Positions 11,526 to 23,550 of a stretch of DNA of 64,000 bases are shown here, in pieces (the stretch's first letter is position 1; each line of letters starts with the position of its first letter). Under the pieces are notes generated by a model that ran no database searches, had not been told where the DNA came from, and saw only the letters and a program-made list of their open reading frames with translations. Both the position numbers and the translations under genes were made by a program. Source of the DNA: Lepas anatifera (Eukaryota > Arthropoda > Thecostraca > Lepadidae); the NCBI GenBank assembly GCA_034440635.1, contig JAOTON010001027.1, forward strand, positions 1,142,001 through 1,206,000, written 5' to 3'.

Positions 11526-12065
11526 CTCCTGCCTTTAGATATAGAAATAAAATGGCTTCAGTGTCTGTAGATAAGACAGCGAATCGTTAAAAATTGCAAT
11601 CTTCCTCGCCATCAGCTTAGACACCTGGTCCAAACAGCAAAAAAATGGCGTACAGCTCTGAAGTAAAAATGGATCCTCCGTAAGGCAAGCTAGAAAACTT
11701 CTCAACATCGTCACCAACAAATGCACGCCCTGTGCCATGGTCACTTTCTTTTGCAACCGTCTGTATAGAAACAGACGTAGTTTTCGAACGGCTCCGCAAG
11801 CAAGTTCATAAATTACTGGGGCGTCGGTTCAGGAGGCAAATTTGTGCTTTGTTGGAGTAGGTCAGTGTTCGTGTTAACTGTCGAGATGAGCTATGGCTCA
11901 ATAAGAGCTGCTTCATGTGGTTCTACGAGGCTGCTGTCGATACCAGCCTGTGCCAGCCAGGCACAGACTCTCACTCCCGGGTGACGGGTTGCAACACGCG
12001 AGCCACTGTCTATCTGACAGAGGTGGTAAAAATGTTTGGTATGTGGGGCGTGCTGGCGACGGATT
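11526..12065. other. Spacer without supported features
   Basis: Short minus-strand frames (11535-11756, 11617-11799) overlap one another in different phases and have no recognisable domain. No RNA gene or terminal repeat seen. Confidence 0.3.
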
Positions 12066-12520
12066 TTAAAGGGAATGTGGCACCTTGGTCAAATCCTGGA
12101 ATTTTGTGTAATTAGGCGTACTTTTAGCTGGAAAAATGAAACCACTCATAATTTCTCTGAAAAATGTACAATAACGTCAATATTTTTATTTTTACAATAC
12201 TTCTCTAGGAAAAGAAATAAATATCTGCCTGTGGATGATGTCATGATCTGGCAACCACTACCATACTCGAAACGCTTCAAGGGCTACGATTGGCTGATGC
12301 TCATCGTGATGTCAGCATATGTCGTCACAACAGTAGCCCACAACAATGGCCGCCTGGCGAGAGGTACATGAGAGATACATTCGGGTAGGTTTTAGCTTTT
12401 TTCTACGGAAATATCGAGTTCCAAGACAAATGATATATAGAGTACCTGGTTCTCCGACTTGCTTTACAAGTTCGCTATCTCAGCTAAAATCACGTTATAA
12501 AGGTGCCACGTTCCCTTTAA
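12066..12520 (+). mobile_element. MITE with TTAAAGGGAATGTGGCACC ends
   Basis: A 455-bp element with terminal inverted repeats of about 20 bp (left TTAAAGGGAATGTGGCACCT, right the complementary AGGTGCCACGTTCCCTTTAA). An inverted copy lies at 21541-21994 and a solo end at about 22020-22085. Interior landmarks shared by both copies include a GCAACCACT..CATACTCGAAACGC / GCAGTGGTTGCC region. No coding capacity. TTAA at both tips suggests TTAA-targeted insertion. Confidence 0.75.
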
Positions 12521-12636
12521 TGGCTCAATGCAAAGCGAGTATCTTACTGCGCATTTGTAGCAGTATTTCATTAATTTCCACTAGCATGCTCATTATGGGT
12601 GAAGCTTGGAACGCCCCTGTTACTATTCTGCAGGGT

Positions 12637-14610
12637 GCGAAAGTAGGCTGGCTGTCACAAACTCAATGTGACGTATGCCTCCTCTGTCACACAAGGCTGG
12701 AAATAATAATTGTATACTTGAATACTATTTCCAATATGCTGAATGTCCTCTACCTGTCCCTTACTTTTTGCAGCAGGCAAGGTTCTAGCACCAAACCATT
12801 ACGGCATGAAAGTAGTAAGTTTTCATTTATAGATCATCTTTTTGTTTATGGAAGGAAAATTTCCAATTATGGGTATTTTTCAGTATTGGGGTCATAACTA
12901 TTTTGGCAACTCTGACTGCAGTTTCCCAATGACATGTTTTTTTTGAGGAAGTTTCCATTTTTGAAAGGAGTGTTTCCAATTATGGTACTTTTCACATGAT
13001 TACATGTAGCAATTATCATGAAAATAGTCATTATTGGGAACATACCTATTAATGGGCGTACATGTACACACAATTGGGAACCCTAACCACAGCTTTCCCC
13101 CCACTAAACTTCTATCTCACTTATCAACAAAAGGGAAAAATGTCAATGTCAACATAGTACTTGAATCTACCTAAAATGTGTTGGTAAAGTGGACCTTAGG
13201 TAGCAGTTTTATAAACACATGAATGCTTAAAATTTGCATCCCACTCACGATCATTGCCTGCCTGGTCATTCCTTCTTGCAGTAAAAACTCTGAGACAACT
13301 AGCCTGCATAGATGTAAAATTATGTCTATTGCCTAATAGGTACAGAGGTATTGGAATTCACATACCAAAGAAAGATCCAGTGTAGTCAAAATCCTGCTTT
13401 AACTCCATGCAGTTCAGGTCCTGTGCGTTGCTTACCACCACTGGTAGTAAGCAACACACCCTAACCAGCGTTTTTCGAAGTCTATTTCTTTCTGAGCTTT
13501 GTTGTGATTTTCTGAGATAAGAAGGGGGTCTACTCGGGCCCCCAGTGCACGTTAGTTCCAGGCCCTCTCCAGTGTGGGTGTTAACACTTTGTGGAGGACT
13601 GCATTAGCACACATTTGCTATCTGTACAATATTGACATGATAATTTGATCATGAAAACTCACCTGAATCACTGTTGTTGCCAGCCTGTTGCTGGCGCCAA
13701 CTCTCCCAACTTCCTCCAGCTCCAAATCTATCTAACCAATCTAGGGCACAAATAAACTAAGGCACAAGCAGGCTAAGGAATGAAAACCAAGCTTGATATG
13801 GGAAAGTGCATCAGTCTTACAATAGCCTACATTCATCTTAGATTAGCCATGGGCAGCAATATTTATTCTAGCTAGTTTCAGCCTGCACTTATCTTAAATA
13901 TACCTAATGAATATGCCCTCAAAATAAGTGGCTTCCCGCCTGTTTAAATTTTTGGCAGGCTCTACATCACATAAACATTTCTAACTTGTCTTGTCGCTGT
14001 TGCGCAGTTTAAGTAGAATTGCTGCCAGCTATGTTTATTTTCTCACTCACTTAGTACTTTTATTAGTAGCTTTTAGGCGTATTTAATACTAAATTCGAAG
14101 AAATAGGGGCCAATAAATCGAAGACACTCAAACTGTAAATATGATTTAACCTGAAAAAATGGACAGAGAAGTACTTGATAAAGTATCTGCGTTATCGTTA
14201 ATGCCTTAAATATGCCCACAATCGTGTATTTTCGAAAAATTGACTGTCACATTTCCGGTATCTAGGCGACAACTTTCTGCAAACTACTAACAATCAGCCC
14301 CATTGGGCTGCATATTAAAATCTGGCAACTGTGACAGCGGTTTGCGGGTTTTCGCAGCGGGGGTCCTCGTTTTAGTAGAACTGAACACAGTACCAATATT
14401 GTATTACTAATGGTACGCTGTGCAATTGAAGAACAGAGCTAAAATATTAAGTTAAAATATTCCCTACACGCTTCATTCTCTATTTCGAAAATATGGGGTT
14501 TGATCTTGAGCCATACAGTCAGGATCGCTATTTTGTCACAATTATGACCTCAATTTTGTAAATGTGTCAACTCCGGTAGCCGAGTTGGCAAGTTTCTGAC
14601 CTCTGCTATT
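12637..14610. repeat. Long direct repeat, copy B (about 2 kb)
   Basis: Second copy of the 651-2570 repeat in the same orientation. Compared with copy A it has small indels, including an extra segment of roughly 70 bp near 12820-12895 (ATTTATAGATCATC...), and an AAAATATT insertion near 14443. The two copies end at the same place, just after AAGTTTCTG. The same TTAA-family end fragment is nested in both, so that insertion predates the duplication. Confidence 0.8.
13663..13740 (-). CDS. Candidate internal exon in repeat copy B (unrecognised)
   Basis: Same 78-nt minus-strand segment as at 1624-1701, with identical sequence and the same flanking acceptor-like CCCTAG and donor CAG|GTGAGT. It is open only in the phase giving WLDRFGAGGSWESWRQQQ... 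Because the whole repeat is highly similar, identity of 78 nt is weak evidence of selection. Confidence 0.2.
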
Positions 14611-14734
14611 CTGATAGCGTGATGATGGACATATCGATCATCTTTTTCGCGGACTAAGGAGCGACGTCATGCACAACACAGCCGTACTCGATCTTCGAAC
14701 GAATAAGTGATCTGTATAACGTAAGAAGCTTATC

Positions 14735-14890
14735 ACTGCCGTCCTCGACTTATGACTTTGCCCTGTTTCTTGCCGCCCCGGCCAATCGCTATCGCCCCCA
14801 GATTATCACTTCCATCCTAATTTTTGCCGTTCTTAGTACATAACTGCCGCCCTGGGCAGTTATGCAGCACTGATTCTTACCGCCCCTGTG
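14735..14890. repeat. Short CACTGCCGCCC-type minisatellite block
   Basis: Degenerate units such as ATCACTGCCGTCCTCGACTT and AACTGCCGCCCTGGGCAGTT resemble the larger array at 10795-11525. No coding potential. Confidence 0.5.
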
Positions 14891-16276
14891 TATTAGGGTA
14901 AAAAATAAAGGGCGCTAGGGCAAAAAGGGCATGCACGGGTACAGCGGAGTTGACATATTTATTACTACTTACAGAATAATACACGCATCGTTTGGAGCGC
15001 CATCGGTGTTTTGCTTTCTATTCATGTCGTGATTAAGTCCTTTGCTTTGATTTTAATTTTCATCCACTCTGCCATCCGAAGGTAGAATTTAACCCCGCAA
15101 AACTGATATGCTTCAATCGTGGATATATTTACAACTCATATTGGATTCTTCTAAGACGTATATGTAGCTTTGGGATGTCGCCAAAAAGTAAACATGTTTG
15201 GCAAAAGTCGTATAATACCTGCCCAACATTAAAATAGAATGTTCCCTGTGCTATAAAAGGCGCTAAAAAAGCGATGAATAACATATTTGGTGCAAAGAAG
15301 CGGTGCCGCCCCCGCAACGCCACCGCCCCCCACGGGCTGAGCACCTCCAAAGATTTTGGGAAAATTACACCCCTGTTGACCAGTAAATAATCACATTGCA
15401 ACAGCAGGACATCAATAGCAGTTTCAGAGCAAAATATCAAAAGCTTCAACCCCATGGTAGAGGGGGTAAGATGATTTCATTTATGAATATGAATAGCATA
15501 TTCTGATTCGTCATGAAAAACTACATCTAAAATTGCCCGGGAACGAGGGACTTTGAAATAGTCCCTCTAATACTTCGGGAGTTGAGAAGTGGAGCCTCTG
15601 GCGCCTGTTTTGTTAAGGTAAGTGTGACGTCACTTTGTTAATTGGTAACAGCTGTCATATATGGTAACTAAATGTGGCTACTGGCCTGTGGAAAATTTGC
15701 ATCGTTGTACAAAACTGTGGTACCACCGACCCTTTGCGGCGGACCTGGCAAAACGTTTGGATGGGGCCAGCCATGGATAAATTTCAAAAACATAGTGTTT
15801 CTGAAGAAAAAAACAAACAAAACGTTTTGCTCTTTGGAGAAGGGTCACGGGATCCACTGGCGATGTGCAGTCAGGTTGATTTTACCGTCTTTCTGTCAGA
15901 GGCGGGATTTGGGGAGGGGGAGGATATGTTCAGGGCGTCATCCAGATCTGGGGACGCCAATGCCAGGGGCGGCAAAAATATATCTGTTGGGCGCCAAAAT
16001 ATGTCTTTGGGCGCCAAATCCGATGGCGATAGCGCTTATTCTTGCTTCCCGGGAAGGGAGGAAGCGACATTTATGGGGGCGCCATTGACCTTTCGGAGGG
16101 TATCATTGAACTCTCTCAGGGGGCATCGATAGTCGGTTGGGGAAGGGGTGGCAAAAAGGCCCCCTTTGCCCCATCGATCGGTCTATGCATCCGTCATATT
16201 TCTCCGAAGTATCTTTAAAATAAAGGTGATGAAATATAGATTATGCACCGGCATCTAATGCTCAAATAGAACAGAC
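14891..16276. other. Intergenic stretch with a G/C-rich repeat remnant
   Basis: No gene supported. The minus-strand frame 15129-15455 (108 codons) has a hydrophobic composition but no recognisable domain. Positions about 15880-16195 contain GGCGCCAAA..GGCGCCATTGACC blocks resembling the interior of the hAT MITE at 3176-3443, so this is probably a decayed relative without clear ends. Confidence 0.35.
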
Positions 16277-16426
16277 CAGTGACGGATCCAGGGGGCCTCA
16301 AGCCCCCCCTAGAAATGTCTGAGCCCCAATAGTATATGCATAGCCGTAAACTGTCCGAGGTGCTGGGGGGCAGGCTCCCAGCCCCCAGCCCCCCCCCTCA
16401 AATGAAATCCTAGATCTGTCATATTA
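16277..16426. mobile_element. Degenerate hAT-like MITE fragment
   Basis: The left end CAGTGACGGATCCAGGGGG matches the terminus of the element at 180-564. The right end, AATCCTAGATCTGTCATA, is a decayed complement. No convincing target duplication. The interior has G and C tracts only. Confidence 0.5.
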
Positions 16427-16493
16427 GCTCAAATGTTTGGGTGTTTTTTGTCCATTTTTCGTGTGTTTTGAGCAGACTCATTTCCTTTTTCAG

Positions 16494-16622
16494 AGGCAGA
16501 ACAAGTGACAGCCATCAAAAGCCTGCTTGGGAGGGAATGCTGGGCTAGGTGGTTCGTCAAAGCTGAAAATCGAGGTCAGCCTAGTCCTCGGAGATCAGCA
16601 GTTTTTAGAGGAGATCCGCGAT
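16494..16622 (+). CDS. Candidate exon of unknown gene
   Basis: A 129-nt segment follows a good pyrimidine-rich acceptor (TCATTTCCTTTTTCAG) and is followed by a donor, GAT|GTGAGT. The open phase reads AEQVTAIKSLLGRECWARWF and continues with Lys/Arg/Pro-rich sequence. The frame stays open to 16960, but beyond the donor the composition looks non-coding. No partner exon or domain was recognised. Confidence 0.25.
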
Positions 16623-17029
16623 GTGAGTGGGCCACACACAAAGCCCTGTGCGTTTGTGAACAGTTCTCTTGTTTTATCTGCAGACATAGGGAGCTGATCA
16701 TAAGTTATGTCACCTTTTATAGGGGCGTTCGACCCTCCTACCGACGTCATGTGCCTTCACTGTGTGCAGGCCACATCATAACAATTTTGATATGTTTCTG
16801 TTATAATACAAAGAAAACGAATTGTGTTGTTTTGTCGCCCTGTGAGTCTTTAAGAGTCTATAAATCTTTGATTGAACACCAGTGCATTGTATTAAATTGG
16901 GAGTTATTTTCCATGCCTCACCACACCAGTTTCACATCTTACCAATCCCATTCTTTTTGAGAAGTCATTGTTACGTATGCCCATTTTCAGCTTCCGTTCC
17001 GCGTGAATTATCCATTTTTTTCTAAGTGC

Positions 17030-18832
17030 TTAACCCTATTTCTGGCAGGGGGCTAATATTGCCCCCCCTTCAGGTTTTTCGAGAATGTCTCCAAAACGGC
17101 TTGCGATAGAACTTTGAAATTTCCCGAATTTTCCTAAAACTATTACAGACAGGTTTTCTGAAATTTTCAAGATTATATATTTACCAGGGGCGGAACTATG
17201 GCTCGGTATTTTGCGAGGTTCTATCCACAAACCAAGTATTATCGTATGCGGTGGGTTCTTTTTAAAAGGAAGCCGTCTCTGCTGATCCTGATACCAGTTA
17301 TATGGTTTTATTATATCATTTGATATGTGAGGTGATAGTACAAACACAATTGTCACTATTTGCATTCATCAGGGGCTGTTACAGCAGTTCAAAATGGGGG
17401 GAATGTAATCAAGAAGGACTAAACGTTAGTAAGCGAGAAGACTGCTTAAAGCCGTGCCAGGGCGAATACAATTGGGTTTATGAAAATGCAAAATAGTTTT
17501 AACCCAATTTTATATTTCCAGAGGCGTGTCCAGTCACTATAATGTAGAGCAAATCACAAATATAAAAGCATATGTTTGTTCACTTAGAGCTTTGTGCGAG
17601 ACTAGCATGCTCTGTACGTATTCAGTTTCAGGAACGACTAAGGAAATATTTCGTCCATAGGCAGATCACAGAGACAACAGCATACGGAACGTGTTACCAA
17701 AGGCGGAAAAGTCAGTATTTGAGGGGAAACATTAAATTTTCAAAATATATCTTCCCAGCCAGTATCACCGCTGCGACTCAATATCGTCGTATATTGAAAA
17801 TAGGTTTCCAATCACCCCCACCCCCCACGACGAGAGTCCTTGATCCGCCTATGTCACCCCCTTTCCCGGAGCTGGCATGGAAGGGCAAAAATTGTCAGAA
17901 ATAAATTTCGACTAGCCGAGGGACTAATATATTCCTACATACCACTCGCATTTTGTTTTTTTTTTTGTTTTTTTAAAATAAATTTTGTCCAAGTTGTTCC
18001 CAGTTCGACTGTTGGCGTCGGAGTCTTACTAAAGTCATCAAGGGACTTGTCACGGAGACCCCGACCCCACCACCCGAACGAGCAACTCCCACAATGAGGG
18101 GTTGATTTAGAAGCCAAAGTTTAACGTCCCACAACGCACAGGGACGGTCGCCCCGCTCAGGTCATCCTCTCACCAGTCAGTTGCCAGCCGACCTGTATGT
18201 CGGGTAAACTATTGAGCGCCGGAGCGTCTCAGGGGCACCGATCCCAAGCCTGGAAATGCACTGCCACTGCATGCTACTGAGCAGCGGGCCGGAGCCCAGC
18301 GCTCTACTAACTGAGCTACCTGGGCGGCAATGTTGGTATGAATTTTACCCCACTATTTTACCTTACTGCATCCGCCCCTGATGAGTTTTTCGTTTTCTTA
18401 TCTATGTGTCAAAGATGCCAAGCAGTATATGACGGCTTCTAATCAGCGTAACAAAAACTTTTTAGATTGTATATATTTTCCCTCATAGTCCTGGTCCTGG
18501 AACTGCCATTGAATTTCGAATATTTGGGTAACACGAGCATATGACAATTTTGAGTCCATTATTTTTAAATCCAAACTAGTTTTGTGAAAATCTTACAATA
18601 GAGACAAGGGTTATGGACAATCTAAAAAGCACAAAAATTGTATATTTTGCACGGCCTTTCCCTTAAAAATCAAAATTTTGAATTTTTTCAAGATAAAGGT
18701 TAGCGTAAGGGGAATCTGTATCACTTTAAATTTTCAAAATCGGCCGGATAGATTACGAGATCTTAGGGAGGCCAATATTGCCCCCCCTGCCGGAAATAGG
18801 GGTAGCCGGGAGCCTGACGGAAATAGAGTTAA
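17030..18832 (-). mobile_element. TTAA-flanked element with TTAACCCTATTTCC ends (E2)
   Basis: Bounded by TTAA at 17030-17033 and 18829-18832, with inverted ends TTAACCCTATTTCTGGCAGG and, on the other strand, TTAACTCTATTTCCGTCAGG. An inverted copy (E14) lies at 56946-58176. E2 is longer because a SINE is inserted at about 17955-18328. No transposase is visible, so it is a non-autonomous element. Unlike the other TTAA elements here it is not rich in GGTCA motifs. Confidence 0.8.
17955..18328 (-). mobile_element. tRNA-derived SINE inserted in E2
   Basis: On the minus strand the head reads GCCGCCCAGGTAGCTCAG, containing an A-box-like TAGCTCAGTTAGTAGAGC, and the tail ends in an A-rich run with C interruptions (T-rich on the + strand at 17951-17974). 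Comparison with the SINE-free E14 places the insertion precisely between CACTCGCAT and ATTGTTGG-like flanks. Related copies lie at about 59975-60296 and, partially, 60303-60480. Length is about 374 bp. Confidence 0.7.
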
Positions 18833-19460
18833 CAATTTGGCTGAGACTAAAATACAAGGTCATGTTTTTGATTAGCTCCACGACAGTGGAGCTTATTAAA
18901 AATGTGACCTGGCGTTCGGCCTTGGACCCGATTGCTAGGTGCCACGAATAACCGGATAATTTACGTGAAGCTTGCGGTATCCCTCCATATGAAAGAACCT
19001 TGGTGCGTCTTCAAGAAGAAAGGAAGCCGTTCTCAGAGTAGACGCAGGGTGAAAATTTCGAGTATCTATTACTCCTTGAAAGATGGATACGGCTTCTTGT
19101 AGAAAACTCTAAAACCGAAAAGGGTACTCACAGAATATTATTGAGATAGCTGAGAACTTTTTTAGTTCTCCTGAAAAAAGTGAAACACGTTTCACCTAAG
19201 AACATAAAGAAGCGCAGGACGTCTCGATATGAGAACCCCGATCAGTCTTCTTGAGAACCCTGACAGGTCTTAAAATTTTCTGTCCGATTATTAATATGAC
19301 GTAAGTTAAGTGTAAGATCCCTACGGGCTCTCCACCGGTTTTGAGTGTGCGGGTATGGGTTTCTATCTCTGAATATGGAGGGTCCAGTCACATCTCATTT
19401 TTAATATTAGGCAGTGCAGCATAGTTTCATGTATTTAAGGGAGTGTATTGTGTGGATCGA
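18833..19460. other. Spacer
   Basis: No gene recognised. A small hairpin, AGCTCCAC-GACA-GTGGAGCT, is present near 18875-18894. The rest has only very short frames. Confidence 0.3.
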
Positions 19461-20274
19461 TTAACACGCGCATTGACGGGGGCGGGTATCCGCCCCTCGG
19501 GTTTTTCGGAGATAGTAAAACGGCGGCGCGTAGCGCCGCTGTACTGGTATACCTTTTCCTCATCATTTTTACAACTTCTGTGAAAATTTTAAGGTTAGGT
19601 CATCTCAGGTCAGGTCACCAGTACAGGTCAAGTGACCCGACCTCAAAAAAGTTTAAGATAGCATAAGTCGGAGCAGGGTGAACTTATCCGATTGAAACGC
19701 ATATCACATAATGACCCCACCGAGTTCTCTAAAATATGTTCCGGTATTTTTATATCGATGACCTAAGGTCAGGTACGACGCATGACCTCTCCATTGGAAA
19801 TACATGGGAAAATGGTTTTTACGGAATAACTCAGTAACGGATGGTGATAGAGCATTTATTTTAGCTGCATTAGACTCGCCTGGGCTTTGCAGTTCTAATG
19901 ATATGCATTTTATATAATTTGACCGTGACCTGACCTCAGGTCGGTCAAATCCTTGATTTGACCTAGAAGGTCAAATTATATATCATTCGATTCGGCTTGC
20001 TAAGAGGATTCTATAGCTCAGTCGTTTTGCTCTATCTTTACTTGTTCAGATTTCATGGCCGAAAAACTGAATTTACATGTTATCCCTATGACGGGCTGTT
20101 TTGACCTTCGTGACCTTAAATGTGACCTGACAAAAAATGGTTCAAATGTTTTCGATGGAGAAGTGGATGGGCCCAACGCCGTTTACCTTTTTCGCTACCT
20201 ACCGTGGTTCTCGAGATCTTAGGGGCGGGTACCCCCCCGTCAATGCGAGGTGGCTCGACCCCGTCGCGTGTTAA
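19461..20274 (+). mobile_element. TTAA-flanked GGTCA-array element (E3)
   Basis: An 814-bp element from TTAA 19461-19464 to TTAA 20271-20274, left end TTAACACGCGCATTGACGGG. Order of parts: terminal repeat; GC hairpin GGCGGCGC-GTA-GCGCCGC (about 19512); block with GGTCA pentamers and AGGTCAAGTGACCC; ATATGTTCCGGTATTTTTAT segment; TGACCTAAGGTCA; TGACCTGACCTCAGGTCGGTCA palindrome; second terminal repeat. The same order is seen in E4, E9 and E13. No coding frame. Confidence 0.8.
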
Positions 20275-21540
20275 GACAGCTCTCGCTAGACAAAAACATT
20301 TCGTTACCTTAACTATCGGGTTTCACCAAAGAATTTTAGATGTCATGGTATGACGTCTGAAAGGTGAAATGCGCATCGGCAATGTTTTGAGTTCCAAATC
20401 AAGTTTAGTGCCTTTTAACTATCCAACATGGAACAAAGCAGCACGTGCTCCCCTCTTCTGCAGAAGAGGAAAGCACGGCTGCAGCTTCTTCATACCATGG
20501 TATATTATCTGGTTTTACTTTGGCAGCGCTCTCACTAGTTCACACTCTCTTATAACTCGTCCGACGGTTTTATGTATTACATACAGTGTATGTACATACC
20601 TACGTCTCTCTCATCTCCTTCTCTCGGTTACCTTCGGGCCGGGTCCCACTCCTTTTCACTCCGCAGAAACCCATCTCGCGACTCTCCTGACTTCAGCGAA
20701 CTCGGCCGCCGGCTAGCCAGTGCTGACTCTGCCGCTGTCTCGCCTGTATCAAGGAGTATCGGATGGTGGCGCAGATAATCAAGCCAATGTAGGGCAAATA
20801 TGGCTAGTAATGCTTGAAAAAGATCAGCTTAATACATATCTTAGCTTATGGTTTAAGCTCCAGCATTCTCATGAAGATATTTCCGCTGAATTTCTCGCTT
20901 TACAAGTGAACGCGCCTCCACCAATCAGCGGCCGCCATCCGCTGGATGCCGATTGCCTGCGGGGCACTGAGGTTAGAAAGGTCACGTTGGTCACCGCTGA
21001 CGCCGAGTGCAAGGCTCGGTGGGGAGGGGTCGCGTGGCGGATTACGAAACGTACACGTGTGGTGTTGAGAATGGTGGTCCTTCTACCTGCTGTTGGACTG
21101 AGGGAGGGGGACAGATGTAGGAGACATTCTGTGTACATGGGTGGATGCATGGCTTAGGTGCGTGCGTGCCGTGTGTGGTGTCGATATCACTTGAAAACAT
21201 GCACGAAAACATGCGTATGAGTTTATTAAATGAGTTCGGTATATGAATACGTTTGACGGCAGATCCTGATTTCAAATCCTTATTATTTTTGGCAATCAGG
21301 GTAAATGATGCAGCTTTTCATTTTTTCATTGTCAAACCCTTATTGACAATACAATACACGGTAAATGTGACATACACGACAGACACGACTGACTTTTCCC
21401 GTGTCTGCATCACTGGAAGTTTAAGCTGATACAATGGTTATTTGAGGCGGAGGGATAAATAGCTTTGACCGTTCAAACAAGGAGGGTCCAAGGTAAATCA
21501 CAGGATGCACGAGACAATTGACTGAGTAGGTATGTATAGT
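20275..21540. other. Region with unassigned open frames
   Basis: A + strand frame at 20720-21157 (up to 145 codons) and partly overlapping frames at 20369-20716 and 20572-20778 lie in more balanced base composition than their surroundings. A CCAATCAGCGGCCGCC motif (about 20919) and TATAA near 20551 are present but do not form a convincing promoter with any start codon. No domain is recognised and a minus-strand frame covers the same DNA, so I do not call a gene. Confidence 0.25.
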
Positions 21541-21994
21541 TTACAGGGAATGTGGCACCTTTATATTGTGATTTTAACTGAGCCAAGTTGTAAAGCATAC
21601 CAGAAAACCCGGTACTCAATATAAAATTTGTCTTGAAACTCAAAATTTCCGTAGAGAAAACCTACAAACAACCTGAAATGTACCCTACATGTACCCTTAG
21701 CAGCGGGCCACAATTGACAGCCATGTTGGTGTGACGACATATGCTGACGTCACGGCAAATATCAGCCAATCGAAGCCCTTGAAGCCTGTTGAATACGGCA
21801 GTGGTTGCCAGATCATTACATCATCCATAGGCAGATATTTATTTATCTCCCTAGAGCAACATTTAAAAAACCCGAATATTGAGCTTATTGTACATTTTTT
21901 AAAGAAATCATGGACGCTTCCATGATTTTCGGCTAAAAGTACCCCTAAATACAATAAATTCCAGGATTCGACCAAGGTGCCACATTCCCTTTAA
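21541..21994 (-). mobile_element. MITE with TTAAAGGGAATGTGGCACC ends, second copy
   Basis: An inverted copy of the element at 12066-12520, 454 bp. Left tip TTACAGGGAATGTGGCACCT, right tip AGGTGCCACATTCCCTTTAA. Interior correspondences include the CATCATCCATAGGCAGATATTT / AAATATCTGCCTGTGGATGATG region. No coding potential. Confidence 0.75.
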
Positions 21995-22019
21995 TGGCCT
22001 TAAACTTGGCCTATGGCTA

Positions 22020-22085
22020 AACTTTAATGGCCAACTTGGCTATCTCAGTTAAAATCACGTTATAAAGGTGCCACATTCCCTTTAA
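22020..22085. mobile_element. Solo end of the TTAAAGGGAATGTGGCACC MITE
   Basis: The sequence from about TATCTCAGTTAAAATCACG through AGGTGCCACATTCCCTTTAA matches the right-hand 65 bp of the 12066-12520 element, without the remainder. Truncated copy adjoining the intact one. Confidence 0.65.
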
Positions 22086-22748
22086 CATCACTGTATGCCT
22101 TAAGCATGGGCCCACATTCTTTCGATGCCGGCGCCAGCCGGCCTACAGGCAGCCAGAAGTCACTGTGCAGTTGTGCACTGCCGTCTAACCATGCTCGTCA
22201 GACTTTCAATTTTGAGGCACACAAATTAGTTTGTATGCTACAATACTGCGTTGCTTACCTCCCGGATCACGTCGTGTTCCTAGTTAGTCATTGCTTACTA
22301 ATGTTATTTGTCACACCGTTATCAGATTAAGACGTTCAGCACTCAGCTTTCGAAGTGTATCTAATTTTTCAGAACTGGGGCAGTGAGTGACCTCACACGT
22401 CATGCGAAGTATTGCAAATGTTGAAATTTAAAATATATATATATTTTTTTGATATTTTGATGTTTCAGTCCAGAAATTCCATATTGACCGAATCAGTACA
22501 GCACACGGAAATTTTGATACGAGGATGGGAGAGGACACTAATGAACATCAAATAGATTATTTCGAGGGATTATAGATCATTTCGAGCGACGGTAGCTTTT
22601 GAGCGGATAGGTGTTCAATATGTTTATGTCAATGTCTTTATATGTTCAAAATGTTTAAAGCTTCATTGTGAAATCTTGTTAGCGCGACACATGCCAGTGG
22701 AAACGATAGCTGAACGATCTCGAATAGGGATCGGTTGTTGCTTTGACC
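22086..22748. other. Spacer
   Basis: No supported gene or repeat. The frame 22106-22330 is short, with no recognised motif. A (TA)n stretch occurs near 22431. Confidence 0.3.
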
Positions 22749-23550
22749 TTAACCCATCACCGCCTGGGGGTTCCGATCGGACCCCCCCTCAGTTTTACAC
22801 AAACTATTCTGAGTCGATTCAGATGAGATCCCCGTCGCTTTTCAGGCCTCTAGGGAGATCAATTCGACAGCTTATGACCAAAAATTTGCATCAGGTAGGT
22901 CAGTTCAACGAGTTATGCAGTCATTGCTAGGCCCGTGTAAGGCGATTCCGTTCTTCTAAAATGAGGCTGACAAAACCAGGGTGTAACTCGGCTTGTAATC
23001 CTCCCAGCAAGCCAAATCTAATGATACATAATATGACATTGCTAGGTCGAATAATATAAAATTAAGGATTTGACCTGACCTGAGGTCAGGGCAAGATCAA
23101 AGTAGGTCAAAATTCATATTATTAGAGCTGCTAAGACAAGGCAAGACTAATGCAGTTAAAATATACCTTATATCATCATCCATTAATAAGTCATTCAACT
23201 AAAACCATTTTTACCATGTATTTCCAATGGAGAGGTCATGGCTCGTACCCGACCTTAGGTCTCCAATATAAAAAAATACCGGAATATGTTTTAGAGAACT
23301 CGGTGGGCCCATTATGTCATACGAGTTTCAATCGGATAAACTTACACTGTTCTGACTTATGTTATCGTTACATTTTTAGGTGAGGTCACTTGACCTGTCC
23401 TGGTGACCTGACCTGGGATGACCTGGCCTTAAAATTTGGACAAAAGTTGTAAAAATCTTCAGAGAAAAGGTATGCCAAGTAGGGGGATGATAATGATGGT
23501 GAATTTTTTTAATAGACCTATTGCCACTCTGCAGGTGATTCTAGGGTTAA
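22749..23550 (-). mobile_element. TTAA-flanked GGTCA-array element (E4)
   Basis: An 802-bp element from TTAA 22749-22752 to TTAA 23547-23550, in the opposite orientation to E3. Ends are TTAACCCATCACC and, on the other strand, TTAACCCTAGAATCACC. It carries the same ordered internal modules, including AGGTCACTTGACCT (23383-23396), a perfect inverted repeat of AGGTCA with a 2-bp spacer. No coding frame. Confidence 0.75.

Noticed and set aside
15672..16132. Two overlapping + frames of 138 and 152 codons
   Set aside because: They overlap in different phases and their 3' halves lie in GGCGCC-type repeat sequence.
16260..16434. GCTCAAAT as target duplication around the 16277 MITE
   Set aside because: The copies are not adjacent to the terminal repeats, so the match is probably chance.
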